The position numbers were made by a program, and so were the translations under genes. Positions 8,276-16,675 of a stretch of 29,055 nucleotides of DNA are shown here, one piece after another. How positions within the stretch are numbered: position 1 is the stretch's first letter; every line of letters starts with the position of its first letter. The notes below the pieces were generated by a model that worked only from the letters and a program-made list of their open reading frames with translations, ran no database searches and had not been told where the DNA came from. Source of the DNA: a virus; the IMG/VR virus record IMGVR_UViG_3300012920_000182, positions 1-29,055 of that record, one strand, 5' to 3'.

Positions 8276-8933
8276 GATTGAAATACCCGTACCTTTTGTA
8301 CAGTTTTACAATAGAAATAAAGAACGGATCATGGACATCTTCCTTGAGTCGTGAGGTTGCTCCTGAGATTGTCTCGTCTTCAAGAATCGCTTTGTTGCCC
8401 ATATATCGCAGGCGGTTATAAATGACCTGTCGGATGATCGCCAGCTTGACATCCTCTGGGGCGTCAGGCGGGGTGACTGAGTATGAGGTCAGATCTAAGT
8501 TCTGTGAGGCATAGCCGCCAGTCATGGTGATGGCGGTCCAGTAATGCCATCCCGCATAATCCTGAAGGGAGATGTAGCCCCTCTCCTTGATTACCTGGAA
8601 GTCATCATCGAGCACCAAGTCATCCGACTCAGACTCCTTGTCGCCATAATCCCAGCCCTTGACGGCAACACGAACTACCCCGCCTGATGTGAGAGCCACA
8701 GGATTCAGGGGTAGCCAGATTTTCGGCATGGATCTTTTACGTGGGGTGTCGAAGTTAAACACCTTCTTGTAATCGACCCTATACCCCCACAGTCGGCCTG
8801 TGAGGCTTTCGAAGAGAGATTCCGTTGCACTGATCAAGGACTGAATCAGCGGCTCCTCCTCGACCGTGACGGTCTGATACTTGCGAACATCAGACACCGT
8901 GACAAGAGATAAACCAGGAGTAATAAGCGACAT
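8268..8933 (-). CDS. Head-tail connector, gp6-like
   Basis: A 221-aa protein with the profile of gp6/gp15-like head-tail adaptors. An N-terminal segment (Val-Ser-Asp-Val-Arg-Lys-Tyr) precedes a helix Glu-Pro-Leu-Ile-Gln-Ser-Leu-Ile-Ser-Ala-Thr-Glu-Ser-Leu-Phe-Glu. Next come a beta-rich centre (Trp-Leu-Pro-Leu-Asn-Pro-Val) and a C-terminal helix Glu-Asp-Val-Lys-Leu-Ala-Ile-Ile-Arg-Gln. The Pro-x-x-Val-Lys-x-Ala helix near the end and the Ala-x-x-Glu segment near the start are typical of this family, which forms a ring under the portal. The gene overlaps its downstream neighbour by 8 nt and its upstream neighbour by 1 nt. Confidence 0.72.
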   Translation of the reverse strand: MSLITPGLSLVTVSDVRKYQTVTVEEEPLIQSLISATESLFESLTGRLWGYRVDYKKVFNFDTPRKRSMPKIWLPLNPVALTSGGVVRVAVKGWDYGDKESESDDLVLDDDFQVIKERGYISLQDYAGWHYWTAITMTGGYASQNLDLTSYSVTPPDAPEDVKLAIIRQVIYNRLRYMGNKAILEDETISGATSRLKEDVHDPFFISIVKLYKRYGYFNHG

Positions 8934-9256
8934 CAGATAATTCCCTGGGTTACGAAGACTTCAAAGGGATCAGTTATGATTGGATTGGCGCCGGAATCCT
9001 GGAATGCCACTTGAGCAACAAATTTTCCTGCAGGCAGGCTGGTTGTATTTGTGCTTGTGAGATTGATGGTCAGCGTCCCGGCGCTCAGTGTTCCGGACGT
9101 GATGTTCAAAAGCGATTTGCCACCGGCTGATTCCCGAATTCGGAAGTTCGTGAAGGTGAAGCCAGTGGTGACGGCAGTTGAACCATCAGCGTTCTCGAAG
9201 GTGAACTTCAGAGTTGTCGCGGATCCGGTTATCAGATAAATCACTCGGTCTTGCAT
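8933..9256 (-). CDS. Small beta-sandwich virion-module protein
   Basis: A 107-aa protein of unknown specific function. The sequence is almost entirely alternating Thr/Val/Phe strands with Gly/Asn turns and no cysteines, as expected for a compact Ig-like or BppU-N-like beta domain. It lies between the connector and a 60-64 aa protein with one-base stop/start overlaps on both sides, so it is translationally coupled to the connector cluster. Such folds decorate capsids or baseplates in other phages; here that is inference only. Confidence 0.6.
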   Translation of the reverse strand: MQDRVIYLITGSATTLKFTFENADGSTAVTTGFTFTNFRIRESAGGKSLLNITSGTLSAGTLTINLTSTNTTSLPAGKFVAQVAFQDSGANPIITDPFEVFVTQGII

Positions 9257-9438
9257 TATGACCTCGGGCCCCTGAATCTTAACTTCAGATTTTGAGGATT
9301 ACGCATCACCAGTTTTATATTTTGCTCCTTGGGTGCTTCAGGCTCCTGTGCAGCAGATCCAAACTGGACCACAGCCCCGACTGACTGTGGCCCACGAATC
9401 TCGGTTCCGAGTTGCTTGTAGTCATATCTACTTGCCAT
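9256..9438 (-). CDS. Small hypothetical protein at the head of the connector cluster
   Basis: About 60 aa from the ATG at 9438. A second in-frame ATG at 9450 directly abuts the U-tract of the terminator, leaving no room for a ribosome-binding site, so the shorter form is preferred. The product is basic at both ends, with a Glu-Pro-Glu-Ala-Pro-Lys-Glu linker and a C-terminal Lys-Leu-Arg-Phe-Arg segment. It is not recognised. It overlaps the beta-sandwich gene by one base and is the first gene after the internal terminator. Confidence 0.6.
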   Translation of the reverse strand: MASRYDYKQLGTEIRGPQSVGAVVQFGSAAQEPEAPKEQNIKLVMRNPQNLKLRFRGPRS

Positions 9439-9450
9439 GACAAATCCCAT

Positions 9451-9478
9451 AAAAAAGGGCCCCCATGGCGGGGGCCCT
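9451..9478 (-). terminator. Intrinsic terminator after the capsid genes
   Basis: On the minus strand an 8-bp GGGCCCCC/GGGGGCCC stem with a 5-nt loop (GCCAT) is followed by six T residues. It lies 24 nt beyond the stop of the 161-aa gene and only 12 nt before the next start codon. It probably lowers expression of connectors and tail genes relative to the capsid protein. Confidence 0.9.
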
Positions 9479-9501
9479 GATTTTCAAGTTGTAGGCCAGG
9501 A

Positions 9502-9987
9502 TCAGGTGGGCTGGCCGGCGGTAGCGAACACCGTGTCGCTGAAGAACTTGTCCGATGCACTGCCTGGAGGGCTGTAGAGATCGGAGATCGCGTAGGAGGC
9601 TGCTGCACCGCCGCATGTTGCTGCACTGCCGGTTGCAGTCAGGCGAACATACTTGGTTGTGCTGGCGAGGTGCGAGAATGGGATGGACCCAATGAACGCA
9701 TCCTGAGTGTCAGCTGCAGTCTCGAACGAGATGTCAGTGCTAGAAGCGCTGATCTTCTTGACGGTGGTGAAGGTCGAATTGTCGGCAGACTCTTCGACTC
9801 GGAAAGTCAACTCTTCACCAGAGATGGTGTGGAAGGAGACAAAGAAGGAAATCATGCGACCAGTTTTGCTGGAAACATTGATTGATTCCCCATTCACCTT
9901 TGCGGTGCCAATTGAGGTTTCAGCAGCCGACAGGTTGAAGGCATTGCCGAAGTCAATGGTTTCGTGTAAGTGTGGTCCAACTAACAT
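9502..9987 (-). CDS. Putative capsid-associated beta protein
   Basis: A 161-aa protein immediately downstream of the major capsid gene and just before a strong terminator, a position often used by decoration or head-fibre proteins. The chain is rich in Ser, Thr, Ala and Gly. It contains Thr-Phe-Arg-Val-Glu-Glu-Ser-Ala-Asp-Asn-Ser-Thr-Phe-Thr followed by Tyr-Val-Arg-Leu-Thr-Ala-Thr-Gly, the pattern of a jelly-roll-like domain found in phage structural proteins. A single Cys is present. Its sharing of the capsid transcript suggests high copy number. Decoration function is inferred from location. Confidence 0.62.
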   Translation of the reverse strand: MLVGPHLHETIDFGNAFNLSAAETSIGTAKVNGESINVSSKTGRMISFFVSFHTISGEELTFRVEESADNSTFTTVKKISASSTDISFETAADTQDAFIGSIPFSHLASTTKYVRLTATGSAATCGGAAASYAISDLYSPPGSASDKFFSDTVFATAGQPT

Positions 9988-10011
9988 ATTAAATACCTAA
10001 GTCCTTATTCT

Positions 10012-11439
10012 TTATGCGTAGTTCGCGTCGTCACAAACAACGATGGCTTGGTCGTGACGGAGACCAACATCGACATACATTCTCATCTTGAGGTAGATGT
10101 GATCACGGGTGAAGCCCTTGCCACGGCCCGCATCGTCATCAATCTCAATGCCGCCCCAACGCCCAAGCAGAACTTCGTTCCAGTTGCCGTAGAAGACGTT
10201 ACCGAAGGTCGAGCCGGCGTCGCCGTCGTCGATCCATCCGAGGTTCTTGCCAGGCTTTCTGGCGGACTCGACTTGAGTGGAGGTCACGTAAGGACCGATA
10301 ACTTCAGCCAAACGCTCATCAGAGATCATTGGCATACCAAGAAGATATGGCTGGCCAGTGGTCTGGGTGTCGTAGTTTTCAGTCTTCAGCTTCTTGAGGT
10401 TGCGGAAGAACTTGGGGTGAGCCAAGAAGGCAGCCGAATCATCAGGAGTCACGTCGTTTCCGGTAAGGAGACCGACCATTTCCATCAGATCATCGAAGTC
10501 AAGAGTGCCACCGTCAGCATCAGAGACAGCAGAGCCATCCCACGCAGCACTGGTGTCAGCACGGTAGACCTGAACAGATGGGAAATTCTTGAGATCAGAC
10601 TGTCCAAGGTTGGTAGCGTTAACCGCATTCACGATACCGCGTGGCTCGTCAGCAGAACCAGCACCATAAAGAATGGCGTTGTCGAGCTTCTTAGCAGCAG
10701 CACGGCTCATATCGCGACGAAGCAAGTCTTCGAATCCAAACCCTGCGTAGTTTCTCATCTCTTGAGTCAAGCGAACCATGACACCAAGTTTCTTGGGAGT
10801 CATGTTGACGTCGCCAACCTTGGTTTGCGATTCGGTGTACTCGTCTTCTTCACCGATGAAGTAGGCGACCATACCACCCAAGAATTTAGGAATCTTGACG
10901 TTTCCGCCTTGGAGGCCGTCGATCACAGAGATTCGGTTGGCTGATCCATCTTCGCCAGTCAGGTTGATAAGTGCCGACTGGGTGTAAATGGCGCCAATGA
11001 CATCATCAAGAACTTCATCAGGAACGAAGAAGCCACCAGCGGTGCCGACTCCGATTGTCTGAGCCTTGGTGCGGGCGGCGTCCATAACTTCTTTTTCGAA
11101 GCCAGCCTTTTCCCAGTTGTTTGAAGCGATTGCATCCATGCAGCGAATGAAGGAGAACTTGTGAGCCTCTTCCTTCAAACCAGCAATACCGCCACCGTTA
11201 CGTGAGCGGGCAGCTTCGGATTGCTGGCGAAGTTCATCGACTTGGGCACGCAAGACTTCGAACTGGGAAGAAACTTCCTTCATGTTCAAGCCTTCAGTGT
11301 CAATGCCGGCTGACTTCAAATCAGCTTGGATTTGCACAACCTCTTCGGAAAGACCGTTGTAGTCCTTCGAGAGGTTCTCGATGTTTTCGAGAAGCTTCTT
11401 AGCGACTTCTCTTTCGGAGGAGTTTGCGTTCCTGTTCAT
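10012..11439 (-). CDS. Major capsid protein, HK97 fold
   Basis: A 475-aa capsid subunit precursor. Residues 1-78 are a charged heptad-rich coiled coil, the delta/scaffolding domain normally removed by the prohead protease. The body begins near residue 128 with Gly-Val-Gly-Thr-Ala-Gly-Gly-Phe-Phe-Val-Pro-Asp-Glu, the usual start of HK97-type subunits (HK97 itself has the mature N-terminus at a comparable place). Further markers are the Asp-Asn-Ala-Ile-Leu-Tyr-Gly-Ala-Gly segment and a C-terminal Asp-His-Ile-Tyr-Leu-Lys-Met-Arg-Met-Tyr-Val-Asp-Val strand. It follows the protease gene by 7 nt. No separate scaffold gene was seen, consistent with a fused delta domain. Confidence 0.95.
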   Translation of the reverse strand: MNRNANSSEREVAKKLLENIENLSKDYNGLSEEVVQIQADLKSAGIDTEGLNMKEVSSQFEVLRAQVDELRQQSEAARSRNGGGIAGLKEEAHKFSFIRCMDAIASNNWEKAGFEKEVMDAARTKAQTIGVGTAGGFFVPDEVLDDVIGAIYTQSALINLTGEDGSANRISVIDGLQGGNVKIPKFLGGMVAYFIGEEDEYTESQTKVGDVNMTPKKLGVMVRLTQEMRNYAGFGFEDLLRRDMSRAAAKKLDNAILYGAGSADEPRGIVNAVNATNLGQSDLKNFPSVQVYRADTSAAWDGSAVSDADGGTLDFDDLMEMVGLLTGNDVTPDDSAAFLAHPKFFRNLKKLKTENYDTQTTGQPYLLGMPMISDERLAEVIGPYVTSTQVESARKPGKNLGWIDDGDAGSTFGNVFYGNWNEVLLGRWGGIEIDDDAGRGKGFTRDHIYLKMRMYVDVGLRHDQAIVVCDDANYA

Positions 11440-11446
11440 TTCTGAA

Positions 11447-14400
11447 TTAGTCCTTCATAAAACGAATTTGTTCAGTCATCTGCAAAGCTGTTAACAAAGC
11501 TTCATTGATGACATCAGATTCTACTTCGTCTGCGTGATTTTTATAGTTATTGGAAGAAATATTTTTCAGTTCAGTGCACAAATCTGAGATCTGCCCCTCA
11601 AGTGCAAAAATTCTTGACTCTAAAGATTCAGATACTTCACTAATCTTACTGCTAAGGGTTTCGATGGTGATTGATGCAGAGCCATATGAGCTGTCTTTTT
11701 CCATCTCCATAACCTTGCGATCAGTCCACTCGAATGCCTGCATTTGATTCGTGGTAGCGTTGCCACCCCACAGATACCAAGCAACTGCACCTGGACCAGG
11801 GAAGTCCTCATGGTCAGGGTTGTTGTTTTGTTCAGGCTCCAGATCCGTTTGGTGTCTCAAGAACCAGGCACGCATACGGCGGACCTTGTCTTCTGTGATT
11901 TCACCACGGGCCATGTCTCGAGCCTCCGCGACAGTTTGATCTCTAAGACCATCGCCGCCAAGACCCTCGTCGTAGTACTCAAGTCCTCGACGAGCATTTT
12001 CACGCACGTATTCGGGAACCGAAAGATCCACGTGACCATCTTTTGTTTCGGCATATTCTGCAAAAACCATAGATTTCGAAGACAGCGGATGCTCAGAGGG
12101 GAGCAGGTCGGTGTCATGCGGAGCATTGCGGAACTCAAGCGTTCGCAAGGCGTGCAAGAAACTATTGACACGACCGTAACCCCACTGCTCCTCCGAAACA
12201 ACAGTTGGGCGAACAGAGGATGGGTTCGTACGGTAAGCCCCTACGCCGCGATCAAAAACCTTCTCAAGAGTAGAAAGGGTTGTTTTCTTTCTTGAATCAT
12301 CACCATACTCTTCATTATGCTCCTCAACTTTATTCTCGAGTGCCGTAATAACTTCTGGCGAAGCATCTTTTTGCTCGGACATATTCACGATTTCTGGCAT
12401 TTCTATGACCGTGAGTCTTGAGATGTTTACAGGAACCGAGCGGTCTGTCATGAAATATTCTTCGCCACCAAGTCTGGCAAGAATGTCGACATGAGCAATT
12501 GGGTCACCGTCTGTTGCCTCTTGCCTGTCAACACCTTGCCCAGCCTCTCCATCGGTCTGGAGTCTGCTGACAATTCCTGTGTACATGCCCTTTCTTCCGT
12601 CCCACTGGACATAATCGCCAGGGCTTACTTTTGCCGCTGCAGTGACGGCTTCTTCAACCATCTCCTCTTCAGGCATTTCGTACATGTCATAAACATCTGG
12701 CACGGTCTCTACACCATGATTCATTGAACTGTCAGGCATGTAGAGGGTGACGCCTGGCATTTCCTCAAATGTATGAGGATGTGCTGTGCCTTCACCGCCC
12801 ATGGCGACATCAAGTTCTTCAGCCTCTTCAATGGTTTCATAAAGCGGGTAGAAGTAGCCGGACTCGCCCTCAGTAGGCCCTGACGCCGAAGTTCCCATCA
12901 CTGCATAACCATCGACAGCCTTTTCCAACTCCTTGGTCAACTCGTCAACGAGAAGTTCTGATCTTTCGATGAGATCCGGTGCGTCCATGTCGAACTGAGC
13001 GTAATGCCTTGTGAGGTGGCTGTAGATTTCAGATCTCTCATTTTCCGTGAGATCCATAGCCGCTCGGGCGCCATTGAGTGCTCCCATGGCTGCAATTACA
13101 CCACGGCGATGAGTAACAAGCTCGCCATTTTCGACATCATGGTGAGGCAATTTGTATCCGGCAAGAATGTCTTCATCGCCGGGCTCTACATAGGCAAAAG
13201 CCGTCATGTACTTGTCCCAGTCGATGTCTCCATCGCCATTCAAGGCCCAGTCTCTGATTCTTAGCTCTGCTTCAGAACTGTCCCAAGATGCCTCAGGGTT
13301 AGAAGAAACAGGGGTGTTCCCGTAAGGAACGACCATCTTATATCCCATATCAGGCTTGTGGTCCTCCTCTTCTTCTTCATCATCCTCGTCATCCTCATGA
13401 CCGGCTTTCATTTCCTCCTCTTCTTCTTCTTCTTCGTGTCCAGCCTTCATTTCTTCTTCTTCGTCTTCCTCATGACCCCCCTTCTTCTCATCATCGTCGT
13501 CATGCTGGTACTTCATTTCCTCTTCTTCCTCTTCTGAAGGTTCATGACCACCCTTCATTTCCTCTTCCTCCTCCTCGTCTTCCTTGTGCCCGGCCTTGGC
13601 AAAGTCAACAATTGGGCTAGAAATGCAGCAGTGATCGCCAGCCTCACAGTCAGGGAAGATGGATTTCCACATCTCGACCAGGTTGTAATCGTTAAGTTCC
13701 CAACCCTCTTCGTTTCCAGTAGAAAGGTCGTAGGTTCTTCTGATATCACGGAGAATCTTTAGGTCCTGTTCAGGCTGAATCATCTGATGCTTGGCAGCAC
13801 GGGAAATGACCTGCACGGCTCCTGTGTTTGCAGGCACAGGCGCAACAGTCCATTCGACGAGAACGTTCTTATCAAAAACCATTCCCTCTGGGCCCAAGCC
13901 AAGGGACTTTCTTTCTTCAGCATCTGTGACCTGAATAACATTCTCGGTAAAGAAACCAACACTTCCCGTTCGGATAATTCTGGCCTTGGCTAAGCGGTAG
14001 ATCGTGTCAGCCCACTGGTACTCATCAGCCATTGCAAAGATTGGCAAAAGCTGGAGGCTTGGCCCCTGGTAATCTTCAGCTCGCCTGCGAACCACATCCC
14101 ATTTGATGACTGATCCAATCGGCGGTGAGTCCCATTCGTGGGAATAGAGCATAACTGGGTTGTCTTTGAAGGTGTCAAAAACCCAGTTTTGCAAAACGAT
14201 ATCGCCATGTCGGTCGACTCGCTCGTCTGAGGCCCACCATGCAATCGCGCGATCAGCGTACTCGTCTCGCCAAACAAGGCCAGACTGCTCGGCCATTTGC
14301 CGCAGTTCGTCATTTGAATAGTTATGGGACTTGCGATTCGGCTGCATTGAATCACGGATGACTTTGCAGTTTCCCTCGTCATCGACTTTGACGTTGCTGG

Positions 14401-14488
14401 CAACATCATTATCGGACAGGTATCTGGCCACTTCATCAATATTCAGTGGTTCTGCAGATTTTAAGTTACTAATGTCAATTTTATTCAT
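11447..14488 (-). CDS. Giant mosaic prohead protease (S78-type) with acidic repeats
   Basis: A 1013-aa protein, several times the 200-300 aa usual for the family. Residues about 75-230 are an HK97-type serine protease: His117 in Tyr-Ser-His-Glu-Trp and Ser176 in Thr-Gly-Ser-Val-Gly-Phe are the likely catalytic pair, followed by Val-Ala-Pro-Val-Pro-Ala-Asn. Residues 299-381 hold about six units of Gly-His-Glu plus an acidic run plus Met-Lys. Then come a Lys-Leu-Pro-His-His-Asp / Leu-Asn-Gly-Ala-Arg domain (405-500), a Tyr-Pro-Leu-Tyr / Tyr-Met-Pro segment (545-590), a small beta barrel-like stretch (620-695), a Glu-His-Asn-Glu-Glu-Tyr / Arg-Gly-Val-Gly-Ala-Tyr domain (714-800), an Ala-Arg-Arg-Gly-Leu / Leu-Trp-Gly-Gly domain (826-910) and a C-terminal coiled coil (940-1010). 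It presumably matures the capsid. The extension may act as an internal scaffold (inference). Confidence 0.9.
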   Translation of the reverse strand: MNKIDISNLKSAEPLNIDEVARYLSDNDVASNVKVDDEGNCKVIRDSMQPNRKSHNYSNDELRQMAEQSGLVWRDEYADRAIAWWASDERVDRHGDIVLQNWVFDTFKDNPVMLYSHEWDSPPIGSVIKWDVVRRRAEDYQGPSLQLLPIFAMADEYQWADTIYRLAKARIIRTGSVGFFTENVIQVTDAEERKSLGLGPEGMVFDKNVLVEWTVAPVPANTGAVQVISRAAKHQMIQPEQDLKILRDIRRTYDLSTGNEEGWELNDYNLVEMWKSIFPDCEAGDHCCISSPIVDFAKAGHKEDEEEEEEMKGGHEPSEEEEEEMKYQHDDDDEKKGGHEEDEEEEMKAGHEEEEEEEEMKAGHEDDEDDEEEEEDHKPDMGYKMVVPYGNTPVSSNPEASWDSSEAELRIRDWALNGDGDIDWDKYMTAFAYVEPGDEDILAGYKLPHHDVENGELVTHRRGVIAAMGALNGARAAMDLTENERSEIYSHLTRHYAQFDMDAPDLIERSELLVDELTKELEKAVDGYAVMGTSASGPTEGESGYFYPLYETIEEAEELDVAMGGEGTAHPHTFEEMPGVTLYMPDSSMNHGVETVPDVYDMYEMPEEEMVEEAVTAAAKVSPGDYVQWDGRKGMYTGIVSRLQTDGEAGQGVDRQEATDGDPIAHVDILARLGGEEYFMTDRSVPVNISRLTVIEMPEIVNMSEQKDASPEVITALENKVEEHNEEYGDDSRKKTTLSTLEKVFDRGVGAYRTNPSSVRPTVVSEEQWGYGRVNSFLHALRTLEFRNAPHDTDLLPSEHPLSSKSMVFAEYAETKDGHVDLSVPEYVRENARRGLEYYDEGLGGDGLRDQTVAEARDMARGEITEDKVRRMRAWFLRHQTDLEPEQNNNPDHEDFPGPGAVAWYLWGGNATTNQMQAFEWTDRKVMEMEKDSSYGSASITIETLSSKISEVSESLESRIFALEGQISDLCTELKNISSNNYKNHADEVESDVINEALLTALQMTEQIRFMKD
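13370..13600. repeat. Acidic tandem repeat inside the protease gene
   Basis: A triplet-rich stretch, largely ctt/cct/cat on the plus strand, encodes about six imperfect units of 10-17 residues: Gly-His-Glu, then a 4-8 residue Asp/Glu run, then Met-Lys or Lys-Lys. Unit lengths differ, as expected from slippage or unequal recombination. The encoded segment is extremely acidic and probably disordered. Confidence 0.85.
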
Positions 14489-14605
14489 GATTATTTACCG
14501 TTTCGCAAATCAAGTGCAGTTTGGAAAGCACTCAGATCAATACTTTACCCGAATGACATGGAACCTTTTCGAATGACAAAAATCTTTGTGTCATTCATTT
14601 CCGTG
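14489..14605. promoter_or_regulatory. Intergenic control region with CGAATGACA repeats
   Basis: This gap separates the portal stop from the protease start. GAATGACA occurs at 14551-14558 and 14571-14578, exactly 20 bp apart, and its reverse complement TGTCATTC at 14589-14596, forming a convergent dyad with the second copy. The same 8-mer is repeated in the gap at 18127-18215, including a shared 12-mer (TCGAATGACAAA at 14569-14580 and 18174-18185). An operator or phage-specific promoter for the minus-strand protease/capsid unit is the likeliest reading. No clear sigma70 -35/-10 pair could be fixed. Confidence 0.6.
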
Positions 14606-16666
14606 TCAACCGTTGCCAATTCTCCACTCAGTAGGGGTTGATTCTGAAAGACGAAAAAGTTCATCGCGAAGACTTCTGATAAAAGAGTCCGCCTCGATAT
14701 TTGTAGCCAACTTGGTCTTGGCTTCGCTCGCAAGGATTGTGAACAATTGATCGACAGCAGACTTTCTTTCGCTTTCACTGATAGATTTCGAGTCAATCAC
14801 CGATAGATTGCTCTGTATAGCAGTGAAAGTGGTCTGCGTCAGTCGGTTGGCCTGGTTTTGAAGCCACTCAAAAATCTCTGGATGATCAATTGGAACTTCA
14901 CTGTTGTGAATCTCTCTGGAGGTCGTGTAGTCATATGCGAGACCCAAAGCGGTGGCGTACGCCTTTGAGAACCCCTCCTTGAGAGCAGAAGCCACATCCT
15001 CTTGAGAAATCCTGCCCTCTCCACTGGCCTCGTACTTCTGTTGAATTTTTGAGATCGACGACGACCATGCCGGTTCGAAGCTATTGGCAACGGCATCAAA
15101 TACCTGCTGTTGCTCTTCGACCGTCGGTTCATCGTCCATGACCATTGGCTCTTCCACTTCCTGCTCTTCATCATCTGGCCGGCGTGAGGGGCGAATGAAC
15201 GATGGATCAGGATCCGGGTTTGGAGGGTCTTCAACTACGTTTACCGAAGGGATTGCATTGGATGGATTGACAAAGGCAGTGTCATCGCCTGCATAACCTG
15301 GGACTGTAAGCCCAACAACTTCAAATGCCTTTGATGGGGGCATGTGGATGTTTTGAGAGGTGAGGCGGTCAACAACTTCTATTTTATCGACAAGACTCTG
15401 CCTTAAAGCTTCCACACCAGAAAGATCAAAAGCACCAACAACATCGTCTGTCTGGTTGAAGAAAATTGTGCCGTCAAGCAAATCTTCAAAGTAACGAACC
15501 TCGGGAATAAGGCATTTATCCCAGAAATTGAAGTCCTGTCCAAGCTGAGTTGCGTAGTTGAGTTGATCGGTGATGCCAGCAACAGATTTTGGCACACGCA
15601 TAGAGCCGAACACTTCTTCTCTGTTGTAGCGAATCGACTCCAAATAATCCATGTCTCGAGGCGACATGCCTGTATTGACGTACTCAAGAGAGCCAGTAAG
15701 GATTGCAAGTTCGCCCCTATTGCCTGGGCCCCTGTGACGCTGCTCCCAGCGATCGACGAACTCCTCTTCCTCCTCAGCCGTCCATGGTTCTGTCCCGCCT
15801 TTGTCGATCAGAAGTCCACCAGGATTAGCACCATTTTCGAGCACACTTTGGTTGTGCTGCTTGGAAAGCATGTCGGTCTTGATGGCCATTGCAGTTGGGC
15901 CAACAGGAGAGAAGCCGCGAAGCATGTTTTCAGGGTTGATGTACTTGAAGTGAATAATTTCACCTTTAGTCAAATAAATCGTCTGGTCCTGAGACTTCAT
16001 TGGGACGTATTCGCCCGTTGTATATCTTCCGCTTCTGTACTCCCATCCAACGTGTACGCCTTGGTCCACGACCTCACGCACAGCATCAGGATTGAGCGGG
16101 TGGATTTCCAAAGGCACCTCGCCCTTTTGATATGGCCGGTCATTGCTGCTTGCCAAGTACCAAAAGGCCTCACCCTTAGTCGCCATAAACAACTCTGTTA
16201 TTTGCCAAAGTTGATTTCCAGTCATGTGCTCGTTGGCACGATGGAAGACGTCATACAGCGGGTGTTCAAAATCTGGCTCAAGTTCCTTGACCTTCAGGCC
16301 TGCAAACCGGCTGGGATTTTGATTTTTAGTCAAGTGCCTATGGACAGCACGACGCTTGCGGCCTGCACGAGGCATCGACTTCGTACGCATCCTGCGTGTT
16401 GTAAAGTCTTCAGTCTCCCGATAAACATAGAACGGAGCCTGAGACAGGTTGATTGCCCTTAACATTGCCGTGCAATAAACCCAAGCGTGGTTTTGAAAGG
16501 GCTCAGTCGCACGGTAAAGGGCTGATTGATTCAAGCCGTAGAGGCTTGCAAAATAGTTCGCATAACTTTTGCGAATATGTTGCGACGCCTGCCGCTTTTC
16601 TTTTGCCGTTCCGTTGATTGATTCTTCTACGGGAAGAGGGCTTCCGTCTGGTCCATATAGAGGCAT
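14606..16666 (-). CDS. Portal protein, HK97/SPP1-like
   Basis: A 686-aa portal subunit, longer than the common 400-500 aa. Residues about 30-440 match the phage portal family. They include a helical N-terminal clip (Val-Tyr-Cys-Thr-Ala-Met-Leu-Arg-Ala), Gly-Asn-Gln-Leu-Trp-Gln-Ile near 150, Ile-His-Phe-Lys-Tyr-Ile at 238, Gly-Phe-Ser-Pro-Val-Gly-Pro at 251-257 and the hallmark Leu-Glu-Asn-Gly-Ala-Asn-Pro-Gly-Gly at 276-284. A Phe-Gly-x-Met-Arg-Val-Pro motif lies at 353-359. Residues about 490-550 are a Pro/Asp/Glu-rich linker and the last 130 residues are helical, an extension of unknown role. The twelve-subunit ring forms the DNA entry vertex with the terminase. The gene ends 118 nt before the protease gene. 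Confidence 0.94.
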   Translation of the reverse strand: MPLYGPDGSPLPVEESINGTAKEKRQASQHIRKSYANYFASLYGLNQSALYRATEPFQNHAWVYCTAMLRAINLSQAPFYVYRETEDFTTRRMRTKSMPRAGRKRRAVHRHLTKNQNPSRFAGLKVKELEPDFEHPLYDVFHRANEHMTGNQLWQITELFMATKGEAFWYLASSNDRPYQKGEVPLEIHPLNPDAVREVVDQGVHVGWEYRSGRYTTGEYVPMKSQDQTIYLTKGEIIHFKYINPENMLRGFSPVGPTAMAIKTDMLSKQHNQSVLENGANPGGLLIDKGGTEPWTAEEEEEFVDRWEQRHRGPGNRGELAILTGSLEYVNTGMSPRDMDYLESIRYNREEVFGSMRVPKSVAGITDQLNYATQLGQDFNFWDKCLIPEVRYFEDLLDGTIFFNQTDDVVGAFDLSGVEALRQSLVDKIEVVDRLTSQNIHMPPSKAFEVVGLTVPGYAGDDTAFVNPSNAIPSVNVVEDPPNPDPDPSFIRPSRRPDDEEQEVEEPMVMDDEPTVEEQQQVFDAVANSFEPAWSSSISKIQQKYEASGEGRISQEDVASALKEGFSKAYATALGLAYDYTTSREIHNSEVPIDHPEIFEWLQNQANRLTQTTFTAIQSNLSVIDSKSISESERKSAVDQLFTILASEAKTKLATNIEADSFIRSLRDELFRLSESTPTEWRIGNG

Positions 16667-16675
16667 TGGATTCCC

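Noticed and set aside
10048-10944. 298-codon plus-strand frame opposite the capsid gene, and a 299-codon one at 15563-16462 opposite the portal
   Set aside because: They lie antisense to unambiguous structural genes and have no coherent protein features.
14573-14600. GAATGACA/TGTCATTC hairpin as a terminator after the portal gene
   Set aside because: It is AT-rich with only an 8-bp arm and no T run on the minus strand, and the motif repeats elsewhere without a gene end; a binding site fits better.
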